From NCBI GenBank assembly GCA_938075155.1, contig CALJGL010000020.1:1-64000 (forward strand): a stretch of DNA of 64,000 bases. The letters run 5' to 3'. How positions within the stretch are numbered: position 1 is the stretch's first letter; every line of letters starts with the position of its first letter. The notes below the pieces were generated by a model. That model made no database searches and was not told where the DNA came from. It worked only from the letters and a program-made list of their open reading frames with translations. The position numbers were made by a program, and so were the translations under genes. This document shows, piece by piece, positions 1 to 8,083 of this stretch. The stretch is from UBA12191 sp009937185 (GTDB lineage Bacteria; Planctomycetota; UBA8108; UBA1146).

Positions 1-192
1 ATCCCCCTCGAACTCACCCCCATAAAAGTTGATGGATTCTGGAGCATCTTCCTCTTCTTCGTCTGAGGAAGATCCGCCGGAGGGAAGATCCAGTGGCTTG
101 CGCAGATCATCTGCCGCTTGGGTGACAAGGGTATTGCCGCTTACCAAGCCAGAGACGAGGAGCAGAATTATGAAAAGAGAACGAAAGGACAT
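1..192 (-). CDS. Exported protein, N-terminal 64 residues only (runs off the left edge)
   Basis: Reading leftwards from ATG at 192, all 64 codons are open. A GAAGGAT Shine-Dalgarno lies just upstream. Residues 1-26 form a signal peptide (MSFRSLFIILLLVSGLVSG, then a likely cut after TQA). A Ser/Asp/Glu-rich linker follows (residues 39-50), then SINFYGGEFEGD at the cut edge. In planctomycetes a similar 'FYG..YEGD' string often precedes a von Willebrand A domain, so a secreted VWA protein is a plausible but unproven guess. Its 5' region carries the left copy of a 146-bp inverted repeat whose other copy lies in the same position relative to the gene at 2291. Confidence is high that this is a real start and low on function. 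Confidence 0.65.
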   Translation of the reverse strand, partial: MSFRSLFIILLLVSGLVSGNTLVTQAADDLRKPLDLPSGGSSSDEEEEDAPESINFYGGEFEGD

Positions 193-206
193 GGATCCTT
201 CTTTCA

Positions 207-352
207 ATGGTTCTGTCAAAAACAAATCTTAGTTCACAATCATACCAGAGTATGAGGTCGATAAATATATCCACCTATATACTGATAGACGTTCCCCAGT
301 AAAGAATCCCTCGCTAAATCAGGAGAACCTGAAGTCTCGAATGGATACTACG
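207..352 (-). repeat. 146-bp inverted repeat, left copy (leader of the minus-strand gene)
   Basis: This segment is the reverse complement of 2073-2218 with about nine mismatches counted by eye in 146 bases. It starts 15 bases upstream of the start codon at 192 and is oriented so that the same end faces the gene as in the right copy. The pair encloses about 1.7 kb containing the TGA-interrupted thioredoxin gene. Both copies keep a TCAGG-TTCT-CCTGA hairpin and a second imperfect hairpin, so the unit may be a duplicated promoter and structured leader. A non-autonomous mobile repeat is the alternative. Confidence 0.9.
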
Positions 353-655
353 TCCTTTTTCCCCAGACGATTTTCACAAACTAGAGCACTGTCTCCAGAA
401 TACGGCATATTTGGCGTTGTGACCAGCACTGAAGTTGCTAGGGGCCGGGTAATGCGGGTTTTTGTCCCTGAACGGCACCTAGAATACGGGTTGGGCCGTA
501 CCTAGGACTGTAACTAGAGGGGTTGCTGGGTTGCGACGGGGGGCTATTGAGATTAGGTTTATGGACCTGAGAAGCCGTAATTGGGGTGGATTCACCTCAA
601 AGGCTCACTCCGGGGCTCCATTTCTCTCGCGAAACGTCGCCGATTGGAAAAAAGA
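353..655. other. Gene-free stretch upstream of the first selenoprotein gene
   Basis: No credible coding sequence was found between the left inverted repeat and ATG 656. The DNA is G-rich near 430-550. A short 'acctag' word occurs twice (about 477 and 500), each next to a GGCCG/CGGC run. I could not assign a promoter or RNA here. The frame used downstream stays open back to 581, but residues encoded there are basic and non-hydrophobic, unlike a signal peptide. Confidence 0.5.
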
Positions 656-2041
656 ATGATTCGACCCAGTTCCCGCTATTCCTCTAGCCATTTGGGAAGA
701 CTTCAAAGTGCAGTTTTTCCCATGCTGGCAATTCTCGGCCTCTGCGGAATCTTCTCTTCAGAATCAGTATTGGCTTCGGGGAATCGATCTCAGCCGGTCT
801 CGGTTGCGGACGACCCGGTGGCCTCTGCAGTCTGGGAAGTCCGGGATGTCAAAGGTAAAGATGAAACCCGATATAGCGTCACGATTTATCAAGTTCCAGC
901 TCCGGGGGGAGTTCGTTGGATTTGGCGAGCCTTTGATGAAGAGACAGAAAGTTACCCCGGGGGATTCCCCATCGGGTCGCTGAGGATTCAAAGAAAAGGC
1001 AAACCCCGTCCTGAACTCTTCGATCCTCTTTCTCCAGGAGTGATGCAGGCTCTGGTGGCAATTCACGCCGCAGTGGAAGCAGAGGAAGGGGAAGGTTGGG
1101 CCGATGGAAACGCGATCGGAATTCGTCGAACCATTCCTGTTGTAAGGTCAGACATTTCAGTGGAAACAGGATTTTCCCTGAAGGGGCAGCTAAAGCCAAA
1201 GGAAGTTGAGATTCGTGGCGGTAAGAAGCCCCTAAAGTTGACTTCGTTTGAGGAAGAACTTCTTTATGACGATAAGGGTGCATTGATCGAGGCTCATTGG
1301 GTCGCTGGCTATACTCGCGGAGGTGAAATTTCTCCTGGCAGAGAATTGCATCTGAAGAGATCGTCTGTCGAAATTCTTGAACAGGAGAAGGGGGATGAAA
1401 TTGAATCCTGCTTCGAATTCCTTCAGCCCGTTGTCAGGGTTCTACGAAAAGGAATGTCACTTCCCGCTGTAGAACTTGCTGAGGAAATGTTTAAGAAAGA
1501 GCGTAAGACTCATGAGAAGGGTGCACTGGGTGCAGTTGTCAAAGAGATTGCTGGCTTGCTCAAGGAGGCGAGAGAACTCGCAGCCCAACCCCTCGACCCC
1601 GATGAACGTGCGAAAAAGATGCTGGGCAAGCCCGCTCCAGACTTCACTCTCGAAGATTTAGACGGTGACCCGGTCAAACTTTCCGACTATGTCGGCAAAG
1701 TAGTCATGCTCGCATTCTGGGGATATTCGTGAGGGATCTGTCGTGCGGAGTCTCCGCACCTCAGCAGGATTCAGAAAGAGTATCGTCAGCAGGGTGTCGT
1801 CGTTCTTGGAGTCAATGCGGACAATGACGGTCCGATCAAGATCCGTGAATACGTTTCAGAAGAGGGTTTACAGCAGAAAATGCTTCTTCAGGGCGACGGA
1901 GTCGGGTTTCAGCAGTATCATCTAAAGAGAATGCCGACGGTCTATTTTATTGATCGCAAGGGCGTTTTGATTTCGAGGAGCCCAGGATTCCAAGACTACT
2001 CAGCCCTAGAGAAGTCACTAAAAAAAGTGTTGCGAAAGTAA
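656..2041 (+). CDS. Exported TlpA/thioredoxin-like selenoprotein with UxxC active site (in-frame TGA at 1730)
   Basis: The reading frame from ATG 656 is open to TGA at 1730-1732 and continues open for 102 more codons to TAA at 2039-2041 (461 residues in all). Residues 1-42 look like a signal peptide (AVFPMLAILGLCGIF core). Residues about 43-310 are an unrecognised extracytoplasmic region. From about 325 a TlpA-type redoxin fold begins: GKPAPDFTLEDLDG, then VVMLAFWGYS-[TGA]-GICRAESPHL, GVVVLGVNADND, and the cis-proline signature RMPTVYFIDRKG. In this family the TGA position is the N-terminal Cys of CxxC, so the motif reads Sec359-Gly-Ile-Cys362. A perfect 7-bp hairpin follows at 1743-1759. A basal thiol-disulfide reductase role outside the cytoplasm is inferred. 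A Cys-to-stop error is the alternative, made less likely by two similar genes in this window. Confidence 0.88.
1743..1759 (+). promoter_or_regulatory. Candidate bacterial SECIS hairpin (gene 656-2041)
   Basis: GTGCGGA-GTC-TCCGCAC forms a perfect 7-bp stem with a GTC triloop (or 6 bp with loop AGTCT). The stem starts 10 bases after the TGA and the loop 17 bases after it, very close to the spacing in E. coli fdhF, whose apical loop also contains GGUC. A G in the first loop position fits the usual bacterial SECIS rule. Confidence 0.8.
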
Positions 2042-2072
2042 TACAAAATTAAATTTTACCGGTCAAGACTGA

Positions 2073-2218
2073 AGTAGCATCCATTCGAGACTTCAGGTTC
2101 TCCTGATTTAGCGAGGGATTTTTTACTAGGGAACGTCTATCAGTATATAGGTGGATATATTTATCGACCTCATACTCTGGGATGATCGTTTACTAAGATT
2201 TGTTTTTTACAGAACCAT
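2073..2218 (+). repeat. 146-bp inverted repeat, right copy (leader of the gene at 2291)
   Basis: Reverse complement of 207-352. It contains a hairpin TCAGG-TTCT-CCTGA (2093-2106) and a second one pairing AGTAT/AGGT (2142-2152) with ACCT/ATACT (2167-2176). TATATA at 2144 preceded at about 17 bases by TTTTAC could be a promoter, which would place transcription start inside the repeat and make its distal part a 5' UTR. Conservation of both hairpins in the two copies is what is seen; the promoter role is inferred. Confidence 0.9.
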
Positions 2219-2290
2219 GGATGGTGATCTTCCTTGAGTAGAGATCGAAACCATGTGTGTTGATCTGCGTGAGGAGAAAGAGGCTTTATT

Positions 2291-3403
2291 ATGTCTTCCA
2301 GTAAAGTATTTTTGTGCGTGCTCTTGGCTTCGTTTGGTCTCTGCTTAACGGCCAGTGGTCAACCTCTATGTGATGTGACTTACTTCCTCACAGTTTCAGA
2401 GGGTGATGATATTTTGCGAACCGTAGAAGCTTCATCAATGACAGTAGAAATTGAGATGTCATTGTCCTCCACCGCTTTTGAAGTAGATAGTGTCAGAGGC
2501 CTCGCAATAGATCCCGTAACTGGTCTTTTTTACATGCTCGGCATCGGAACAGTGCCGCCAAACCCGCCATCAGCGACTCCCATTCTTTTTTACTACGACC
2601 CGGTCGGTCTTTTTGTGAGTCCTGTCGGTTCAACGTTGTTGGATTTCAATGACCTTGCTTTTCTGCCTTCCGGCGAAATCCGAGCGATCACGAATCCATT
2701 GGCGAATGGAGCCGCCAATTATTGTGAGTTGAGTCTTCTCACCGGAGGCCCCATCGATCTTTGTAACTTCCCGGTGGCTGATTCAGGTGAGTCGATTGGC
2801 ATCAATGGTAACGGTCAGCTGTATCGTGCTTCTGGTGGGGGAGCTTTTGATTCTCGACTTCAAGGGCCCTCGAATAATCCTAGTGGAGATCCTTGCGATG
2901 TCTTGACAGTGACCATCCCACCGGAACTGATTTCTGAACCGGTGAGAACCATCACTTGGTGGGAAGCTGAAGGTGCATTTGTCTGGGTATCCGGAGATGC
3001 GGCCCGATCGATATATCTTTTGGAACCCTCTGGAATTGCCACTTTGATAGGAAATGCCGACCACGACATCAACGGTTTGGCGATCGTCACATTGGCGACC
3101 CCTTGCCCAGTAGGAGGCGACCAGTTTATTCGAGGCGACTGTAATTTGGATTTGGGAGTGAATGTGGCGGATGCCATATTCCTACTTTCAAGTCTATTCG
3201 TTCCAGGATCGTCCCCTCTCGGCTGTAGAGATACGGGTGACGTGAATGACGACGGCGGCGTGAATGTGGCGGATGCCGTGTTCCTGCTGTCAGGTCTTTT
3301 CATCCCGGGTTCCGTGCCCGTGCCTTTCCCAAGTATTATCGATGGTTGCGGATCGGATCCCACTGACGATGGACTCGATTGCCTCACTACCGGGTGCCCC
3401 TAG
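2291..3403 (+). CDS. Secreted protein with two dockerin-like EF-hand modules
   Basis: 370 residues. The signal peptide spans about residues 1-23 (FLCVLLASFGLCLTASG). Residues 25-270 resemble a beta-propeller-like region with repeated short strands, but I recognise no named domain. Residues about 278-345 hold two calcium-binding dockerin-type repeats, GDCNLDLGVNVADAIFLLS and GDVNDDGGVNVADAVFLLS, each followed by LF.PGS. The C-terminus is GSDPTDDGLDCLTTGCP, a tail shared in outline with the proteins at 8084 and 45947. The start has an AGAGG Shine-Dalgarno ten bases upstream. The protein is probably exported and displayed or bound at the cell surface; no cohesin partner is visible in this window. 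Confidence 0.85.
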   Translation: MSSSKVFLCVLLASFGLCLTASGQPLCDVTYFLTVSEGDDILRTVEASSMTVEIEMSLSSTAFEVDSVRGLAIDPVTGLFYMLGIGTVPPNPPSATPILFYYDPVGLFVSPVGSTLLDFNDLAFLPSGEIRAITNPLANGAANYCELSLLTGGPIDLCNFPVADSGESIGINGNGQLYRASGGGAFDSRLQGPSNNPSGDPCDVLTVTIPPELISEPVRTITWWEAEGAFVWVSGDAARSIYLLEPSGIATLIGNADHDINGLAIVTLATPCPVGGDQFIRGDCNLDLGVNVADAIFLLSSLFVPGSSPLGCRDTGDVNDDGGVNVADAVFLLSGLFIPGSVPVPFPSIIDGCGSDPTDDGLDCLTTGCP

Positions 3404-3422
3404 GTCTTCAGGGTGAATTTCT

Positions 3423-3511
3423 CCTGAAAGGGTATTGCCCGTTCAGGGTGTGACCCATGTGACGATCTGATAACATTCCCTTGCGTTGCTCGTGGCGAGC
3501 AGCAAGGGAGG
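3423..3511 (+). promoter_or_regulatory. Two hairpins in the ileS leader, the second abutting the ribosome binding site
   Basis: Hairpin 1 (3423-3447) pairs CCTGAA with TTCAGG and GGG with CCC around TATTG. It lies 20 bases after the previous stop and could be a weak terminator, but no T run follows. Hairpin 2 (3480-3506) pairs CTTGC and TGCTCG with CGAGCA and GCAAG around TGG. Its 3' arm runs straight into the GGGAGG Shine-Dalgarno of ileS (3506-3511), so folding could affect translation initiation. The regulatory role is inferred. Confidence 0.4.
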
Positions 3512-3517
3512 ACTGGG

Positions 3518-6500
3518 ATGTCCAGTAAAGCAGATCAGAATGAGACCGGGTTTGAGTTTCCTGAACCGGTCAGTTCCCCGAAATTTCCAGAACTCGAATC
3601 CAAGGTTCGGCAATTTTGGGATGATCAATCCATCTATGAAAAATCTCTCAAGGCTCGCGAGGGCGCTGAGAAGTATGTCTTCTTTGAAGGACCTCCTACT
3701 GCAAATGGATTACCCCACCCGGGTCATGCCTTGACCCGAGCCATGAAAGATCTGTTTCCCAGGTACCAAACGATGAGAGGCCGGCTTTGCGAAAGAAAAG
3801 CGGGCTGGGATACACATGGCTTACCTGTAGAAATCGAAGTCTGCAAAGACATGGGGATTCACTCCAAAGATGAAATCGAAGAATACGGCATCGAACCTTT
3901 CGTGAAGCGTTGCCAGAAGTCGGTTTTTAAGTATGTCAAAGAGTGGGAATCTCTGACTCGCAATATCGGCTTCTGGGTCGATCTGGATGAGGCATACGCA
4001 ACCTACCATAAGAGTTTTGTTGAAAGTGTATGGTGGGCTTTAAAAAGGCTATTCGAGAGTGGCTTGCTCTACCAAGGCGAAAAAATAGTCTGGTGGTGGG
4101 CGCAAGGGGGAACCGGACTCTCTGCAGGAGAAGTCGGGGAAGGATATCGACAAGTCGATGATCCGAGCGTCTTTATTCGCATGCCTCGTATCGATGATTC
4201 TGGCGCAAAGGATGGAACGTCCTTCGTGGCTTGGACCACGACACCATGGACCTTGCCTTCCAACCAATTTCTAGCGGTTCATCCAGAGGTGAAATACTCG
4301 GAGATCAAGGATAAGGAATCAGGGGAAGTCCTGATCATCGCCGAAGATCTCATCGCATCGCTGTCTGAAAAGTGGAAGCGTGATTTCGATGTCGTCTCCA
4401 CGGTCTCGGGCAGTGAACTCGTTGGAAACAGATACCTACCACCCTATCAGTATTACTACCCCAAGCATGGCGATCAGTGCTCAGCCCTCAAGGATGGGGG
4501 AGAACAGTCGATCATGTGGAGAGTCGTAGCCGCCGACTTTGTCACAACGGATAGCGGCACTGGGGTCGTCCATCAGGCGCCTGCATTCGGAGAGATCGAC
4601 CACGAAGTTCTGATGAATGAGAGAGCTCGCTTTGAGGACCATAGCGTTATACCGCTCTTGTGTGCGGTCGAGCCGAATGGCACTTTCAATGAGGCTGCTG
4701 GAGAAGCATTTCAAGGACGTTGGGTTAAAGATTGCGACAAGGAAATCTGTCGTGAATTGAAAAGTCGTGAACTCTTGGTTCACCAAGAAATGTATCGACA
4801 CGATTATCCATTTTGTCCACGTGCACCTCAGGATGCATTGATTCAATACCCTCGTCATTCTTGGTTTATTCGTACGACAGATTTCGTCGATGACATGCTA
4901 GCGAACAATAATAAAATCAATTGGCTTCCTGATCATATTCAGGAAGGCAGATTTGGAAAGTATCTGGAATCCAATGTGGATTGGACACTTTCAAGAGAAA
5001 GGTTTTGGGGGACTCCTCTACCGATCTGGGTCTGTGAGAAAACGGGACAGTTGGAAGCGATGGAAAGTTACGAGGAACTCCTGGGTAAAACGGGAGTCTC
5101 GGGGCATGAAGTCTTCGATCAAGCCAAGGCGGTTGATCCGGAACTCGACGATAATCTAAAAGTACACCGTCCTTACATCGACGAAGTCACATATGATTCG
5201 CCCTTCTCTGAAGGGGCCCGTATGAGACGAGTTCCTGACGTAATCGATTGCTGGTTCGATGCGGGCTGCATGCCTTTTGCTCAGTGGGGCTTCCCTCATC
5301 AGGGGGGCGACCGTTTCGAAGGACAGTTCCCAGCAGATTTTATCAGTGAAGCGATCGATCAAACCCGAGGATGGTTCTACGCACTATTATCGATATCGAC
5401 GATTCTCTTTGGGCCTCGTGGAGCTGCAAAAGGGGACGATCGAATCTCTGAAGACCTGTTCGCTGAGTGGCCCATGCCATTTAAATCCTGCATAGTTTTG
5501 GGCCATCTTCTGGGTGAAGATGGCACCAAGATGTCCAAGTCACTGAAAAACTACAAGACTCCCGAGTACATCTTTGAAAATGAGGGTGCTGACGCAATGC
5601 GTTGGCTCTTCTATGCCGGGCAGGCCCCTTGGACGAGTCTTCGTTTCCAGGAACAGGCGATCACCGAGGGACAGCGAGAATTCCTGTTAAGGTTTTGGAA
5701 TGTTTATTCCTTCTTCGCCATCTATGCCCGCATTGATGATTGGCAGCCGAGTGGGAATCTCGTTGCAGAGCCAGGAGAAGATTTGGATCTTTCTGATCTA
5801 GATCTTTGGGTGCTTGCAGAGTTGAATGCAACGATCGTTTCTATGCGTACTGCTTTAGATGCTCACGACAACCTTACTGCCGCTACAGCGTTAAACGAGT
5901 TCGTCGATGGATTGTCGAACTGGTACGTTCGAAGAGGAAGGGATCGCTACTGGAGTTCAGGGATGAACTCGGACAAGGCCGCAGCCCAGGCGACTCTTTA
6001 TCATTGCCTAGTGACTACAACGATGTTGGCCGCTCCCTTCGTGCCCTTCATCACAGAGCACCTTTATGGCGCTCTTGTCAGTCCTCGTGGCGATGAGTTC
6101 CCTGAATCTGTGCATCTTTGTGATTATCCAACAGTCAGTGATCGTTTCCTGAATCCGGAGCTTTGTGCTCGAATGGCAATGATTCGTGAAATCGCTTCTC
6201 TTGGTCGAGCTTGCCGATCGCGAGAAAAGATGAGAGTTCGCCAACCACTTCCATCCGTGCGGATTATCCTTGCGGATCGTGGACTTGTTCCTGCCTTACA
6301 ACAAGACGCAGATCTCATCGCTGAAGAGTTAAACGTAAAGTCTGTCGACTTTGTTGAAGATGCTTCTGAGTATGTTTCCTATGAAGTGAAGCCCAACTTT
6401 AAGTCGATAGGTCCCCGATTTGGTGGAGATGCACGTCATGTTGCTGCTGCATTGGCTCAACATGAAGATCCCGCTTCAATTGTAGAATCTGCGAGTGCAG

Positions 6501-6910
6501 GGAAGTCGATCCCTCTTACTATTGAAGGTAACAGGGAAGTCACTCTTGAAGCCGATGATCTGGATGTTCGAGTTCATCAGAAAGAGGGCTGGAGTGCGGC
6601 CGAGACAAAAGGCGCAGTCGTGGTCTTGTCGACAGAGGTGACACCAGAATTACACAGGGAAGGCCTCGTCCGCGAAGTGATCAGTCATGTTCAAGGTGTC
6701 AGGAGAGATTTAGATCTCGGATATACCCAGAGGATTCGATTGTTCATCGAGGTCTCCGGCGAATTAGCTCAGGCTGTTCAAGAACACTCTGAGCATCTCA
6801 AGTCTGAGATTCTTGCGGAAGAGCTCGTGCTGGATACGAGTGGGGTCGACGATGCGCGAGTGATCGAGATTGAAGGTCAATCTGTTAGAATTAGCGTTGA
6901 AGCTCTCTAG
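3518..6910 (+). CDS. ileS: Isoleucyl-tRNA synthetase, long (IleS2-like) form
   Basis: 1130 residues, class I aminoacyl-tRNA synthetase that charges tRNA-Ile and has a CP1 editing domain. Residues 58-71 give the PPTANGLPHPGH nucleotide-binding (HIGH) motif. KMSKS is at residues 671-675 (GTKMSKSLKNYK). Between these are VAWTTTPWTLPSN and SWFIRTTDF editing-domain landmarks. The C-terminus ends in the extended IleS2-style region without the zinc-ribbon cysteines of short bacterial IleRS. One oddity is near residue 191: where many IleRS read Y-C-P-R-C-G-T, this one reads WWWAQGGTGL, so the Cys pair is absent. GGGAGG lies six bases before ATG. The flanking genes are unrelated. Confidence 0.96.
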   Translation: MSSKADQNETGFEFPEPVSSPKFPELESKVRQFWDDQSIYEKSLKAREGAEKYVFFEGPPTANGLPHPGHALTRAMKDLFPRYQTMRGRLCERKAGWDTHGLPVEIEVCKDMGIHSKDEIEEYGIEPFVKRCQKSVFKYVKEWESLTRNIGFWVDLDEAYATYHKSFVESVWWALKRLFESGLLYQGEKIVWWWAQGGTGLSAGEVGEGYRQVDDPSVFIRMPRIDDSGAKDGTSFVAWTTTPWTLPSNQFLAVHPEVKYSEIKDKESGEVLIIAEDLIASLSEKWKRDFDVVSTVSGSELVGNRYLPPYQYYYPKHGDQCSALKDGGEQSIMWRVVAADFVTTDSGTGVVHQAPAFGEIDHEVLMNERARFEDHSVIPLLCAVEPNGTFNEAAGEAFQGRWVKDCDKEICRELKSRELLVHQEMYRHDYPFCPRAPQDALIQYPRHSWFIRTTDFVDDMLANNNKINWLPDHIQEGRFGKYLESNVDWTLSRERFWGTPLPIWVCEKTGQLEAMESYEELLGKTGVSGHEVFDQAKAVDPELDDNLKVHRPYIDEVTYDSPFSEGARMRRVPDVIDCWFDAGCMPFAQWGFPHQGGDRFEGQFPADFISEAIDQTRGWFYALLSISTILFGPRGAAKGDDRISEDLFAEWPMPFKSCIVLGHLLGEDGTKMSKSLKNYKTPEYIFENEGADAMRWLFYAGQAPWTSLRFQEQAITEGQREFLLRFWNVYSFFAIYARIDDWQPSGNLVAEPGEDLDLSDLDLWVLAELNATIVSMRTALDAHDNLTAATALNEFVDGLSNWYVRRGRDRYWSSGMNSDKAAAQATLYHCLVTTTMLAAPFVPFITEHLYGALVSPRGDEFPESVHLCDYPTVSDRFLNPELCARMAMIREIASLGRACRSREKMRVRQPLPSVRIILADRGLVPALQQDADLIAEELNVKSVDFVEDASEYVSYEVKPNFKSIGPRFGGDARHVAAALAQHEDPASIVESASAGKSIPLTIEGNREVTLEADDLDVRVHQKEGWSAAETKGAVVVLSTEVTPELHREGLVREVISHVQGVRRDLDLGYTQRIRLFIEVSGELAQAVQEHSEHLKSEILAEELVLDTSGVDDARVIEIEGQSVRISVEAL

Positions 6911-7021
6911 TCCATAAACTCCAGTTCCTGAACAATTGGGCCTGTATGAGGTTCTTTTCATTCTTGGTAGGAGTGGAATGGGAGTCGTTGATAAGGCTCG
7001 CGATTCCCGCTTGATCGCGAA

Positions 7022-7297
7022 GTGGCGATTAGAGTATTGGCCAGCCAGTTTGTTTCTGATGCACAAAGGCTGAATCGTTTAAAGTGGATATCTAAGCCGC
7101 AAGGTAGATTCGATATCTCGCATGCCATCGTTATTGAAGCGATTTATCAATGGGCAGTTTCTCTAGACGAAATCGGTCAGGTTTTTGAATCGCACAAGTT
7201 ATATGAAGAGTTTTTCGAATTCTGGGGTGTTGCTGACACTCGTATGCCCCAAGTGACACAAGCCCGAAATAGACGGGTTGAATTGGACTCTCAATAA
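7022..7297 (+). CDS. Doubtful small hypothetical ORF or gene remnant in the 6911-7346 gap
   Basis: The 436 bases between ileS and the next gene hold only this 91-residue frame. It starts at GTG without a clear Shine-Dalgarno and is open back to a stop at 6992. The part IVIEAIYQWAVSLDEIGQV plus a following helix-rich segment looks protein-like and TPR-like, ending VELDSQ. This resembles the tail of a tetratricopeptide protein, so it may be the end of a decayed gene or a frame-shifted one. No partner frame that completes it was found. I do not recognise a function. Confidence 0.3.
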   Translation: MAIRVLASQFVSDAQRLNRLKWISKPQGRFDISHAIVIEAIYQWAVSLDEIGQVFESHKLYEEFFEFWGVADTRMPQVTQARNRRVELDSQ

Positions 7298-7346
7298 TCC
7301 CAAAATGACACTTCTTCAATAGGTGCAACGAAAAAGGAGTGAGTCA

Positions 7347-7934
7347 ATGGAATGGTATCCGGGATTAAATGAAGCAAGTCTTGCGGCTCAAGAGGATGAT
7401 CGTCCCCTGCTCGTTATCTTGGAGGCTCCCGGCTGACTCGGCTGTAAACGCCTGGGTGCCGTGACGTACCCAGACCCCGATTTTCATCAGGCCACTTCTA
7501 TTCTTGTCGCCCCTGTTCGTATCGATGTGACGGAACGTCATGAGGACTTCCGTGAAGCAGCAGTGATGACGAAAATACCTTTTTCTCCTCGTGTTCGATT
7601 CTTCAGCAGTGATAGAAAACGAATATTACGAGAATGGACGGGCTGGCTCCCAACGGATGAGTTTATTGCCGAAATGCATATCGCCAGAGGCATCGATTGT
7701 CACGACCGCAAAAATCCTCTCGGAGCCGTCGAGGAATATAATATGGCACTCTCCAAAGCTCCTGAAGGATCCTCTGTTGCTGAAATATTGTATCGGAGGG
7801 GAATGGCTGCTTATCTGGGGAACAAATTCGATATGGAGCTCTTGAAGGCGGATTGGCAAGCCGTGGTCGATCAACACCCTGGAACTCGCTGGGCGACTCA
7901 TGCTTCCGTCATCGAGGACGTTGCTCATTCATAA
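7347..7934 (+). CDS. Cytoplasmic thioredoxin-like selenoprotein with UxxC near the N-terminus (in-frame TGA at 7434)
   Basis: ATG 7347 has a strong AAGGAG eight bases upstream. The frame reads MEWYPGLNEASLAAQEDDRP, then LLVILEAPG-[TGA]-LGCKRLGAVTYPD, and continues open to TAA at 7932 (195 residues). The context LLVxxxxxxUxxCK before a short helix is that of a thioredoxin-fold active site, giving Sec30-Leu-Gly-Cys33. About residues 55-110 continue the fold (VAPVRIDVTE, IPFSPRVRFFSSD with a probable cis-Pro). The C-terminal third has TPR-like helices (GAVEEYNMALSKAP). No signal peptide is seen. A hairpin at 7452-7473 fits a SECIS. Without TGA readthrough there would be only a 29-residue peptide carrying a perfect ribosome site. 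The role is probably a cytoplasmic thiol/selenol redox protein; the substrate is unknown. Confidence 0.82.
7452..7473 (+). promoter_or_regulatory. Candidate bacterial SECIS hairpin (gene 7347-7934)
   Basis: CTGGGTGC (7452-7459) pairs fully with GTACCCAG (7466-7473), allowing one G-U pair, to give an 8-bp stem capped by CGTGAC. The loop begins 23 bases after the TGA and has G as its second base. Spacing, stem strength and loop size fit the published bacterial SECIS pattern. Confidence 0.72.
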
Positions 7935-7982
7935 CAAGTTTGTCCAAAGAGACGGTGCTTCAGCTAGCGCTGACGACACAGT

Positions 7983-8080
7983 TTGAGCTGCACTTTTTGA
8001 GCCGCACTGCTTAAACCGCACTGCTTAAACCGCACTGCTTGAACCACACTGCTTGAACCACACTGCTTGAACCTCACTAG
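7983..8080. repeat. Seven tandem copies of a 14-bp unit between convergent genes
   Basis: Consensus TTGAACCGCACTGC, with unit starts at 7983, 7997, 8011, 8025, 8039, 8053 and 8067. Copies 3-4 are identical to each other and copies 5-6 are identical to each other, which points to recent slippage. The array lies between the TAA at 7934 and the end of the minus-strand gene at 8084. The unit is not a multiple of three and is non-coding. It has no palindromic repeat-spacer form, so it is not a CRISPR. Confidence 0.93.
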
Positions 8081-8083
8081 GAT

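Noticed and set aside
581..1732. A 383-residue protein ending at TGA 1732, or a pseudogene
   Set aside because: It would stop inside the thioredoxin active site, while the remaining fold continues in frame with a SECIS-like hairpin.
207..2218. Insertion sequence bounded by terminal inverted repeats
   Set aside because: No transposase between the repeats and no target duplication visible; the interior gene is a redox protein.
3446..3462. T-box-like string GGGTGTGACCC before ileS
   Set aside because: Only a loose match to the T-box core and no specifier stem or antiterminator pair could be drawn.
7983..8080. CRISPR array
   Set aside because: Head-to-tail 14-bp units without spacers; no cas genes.
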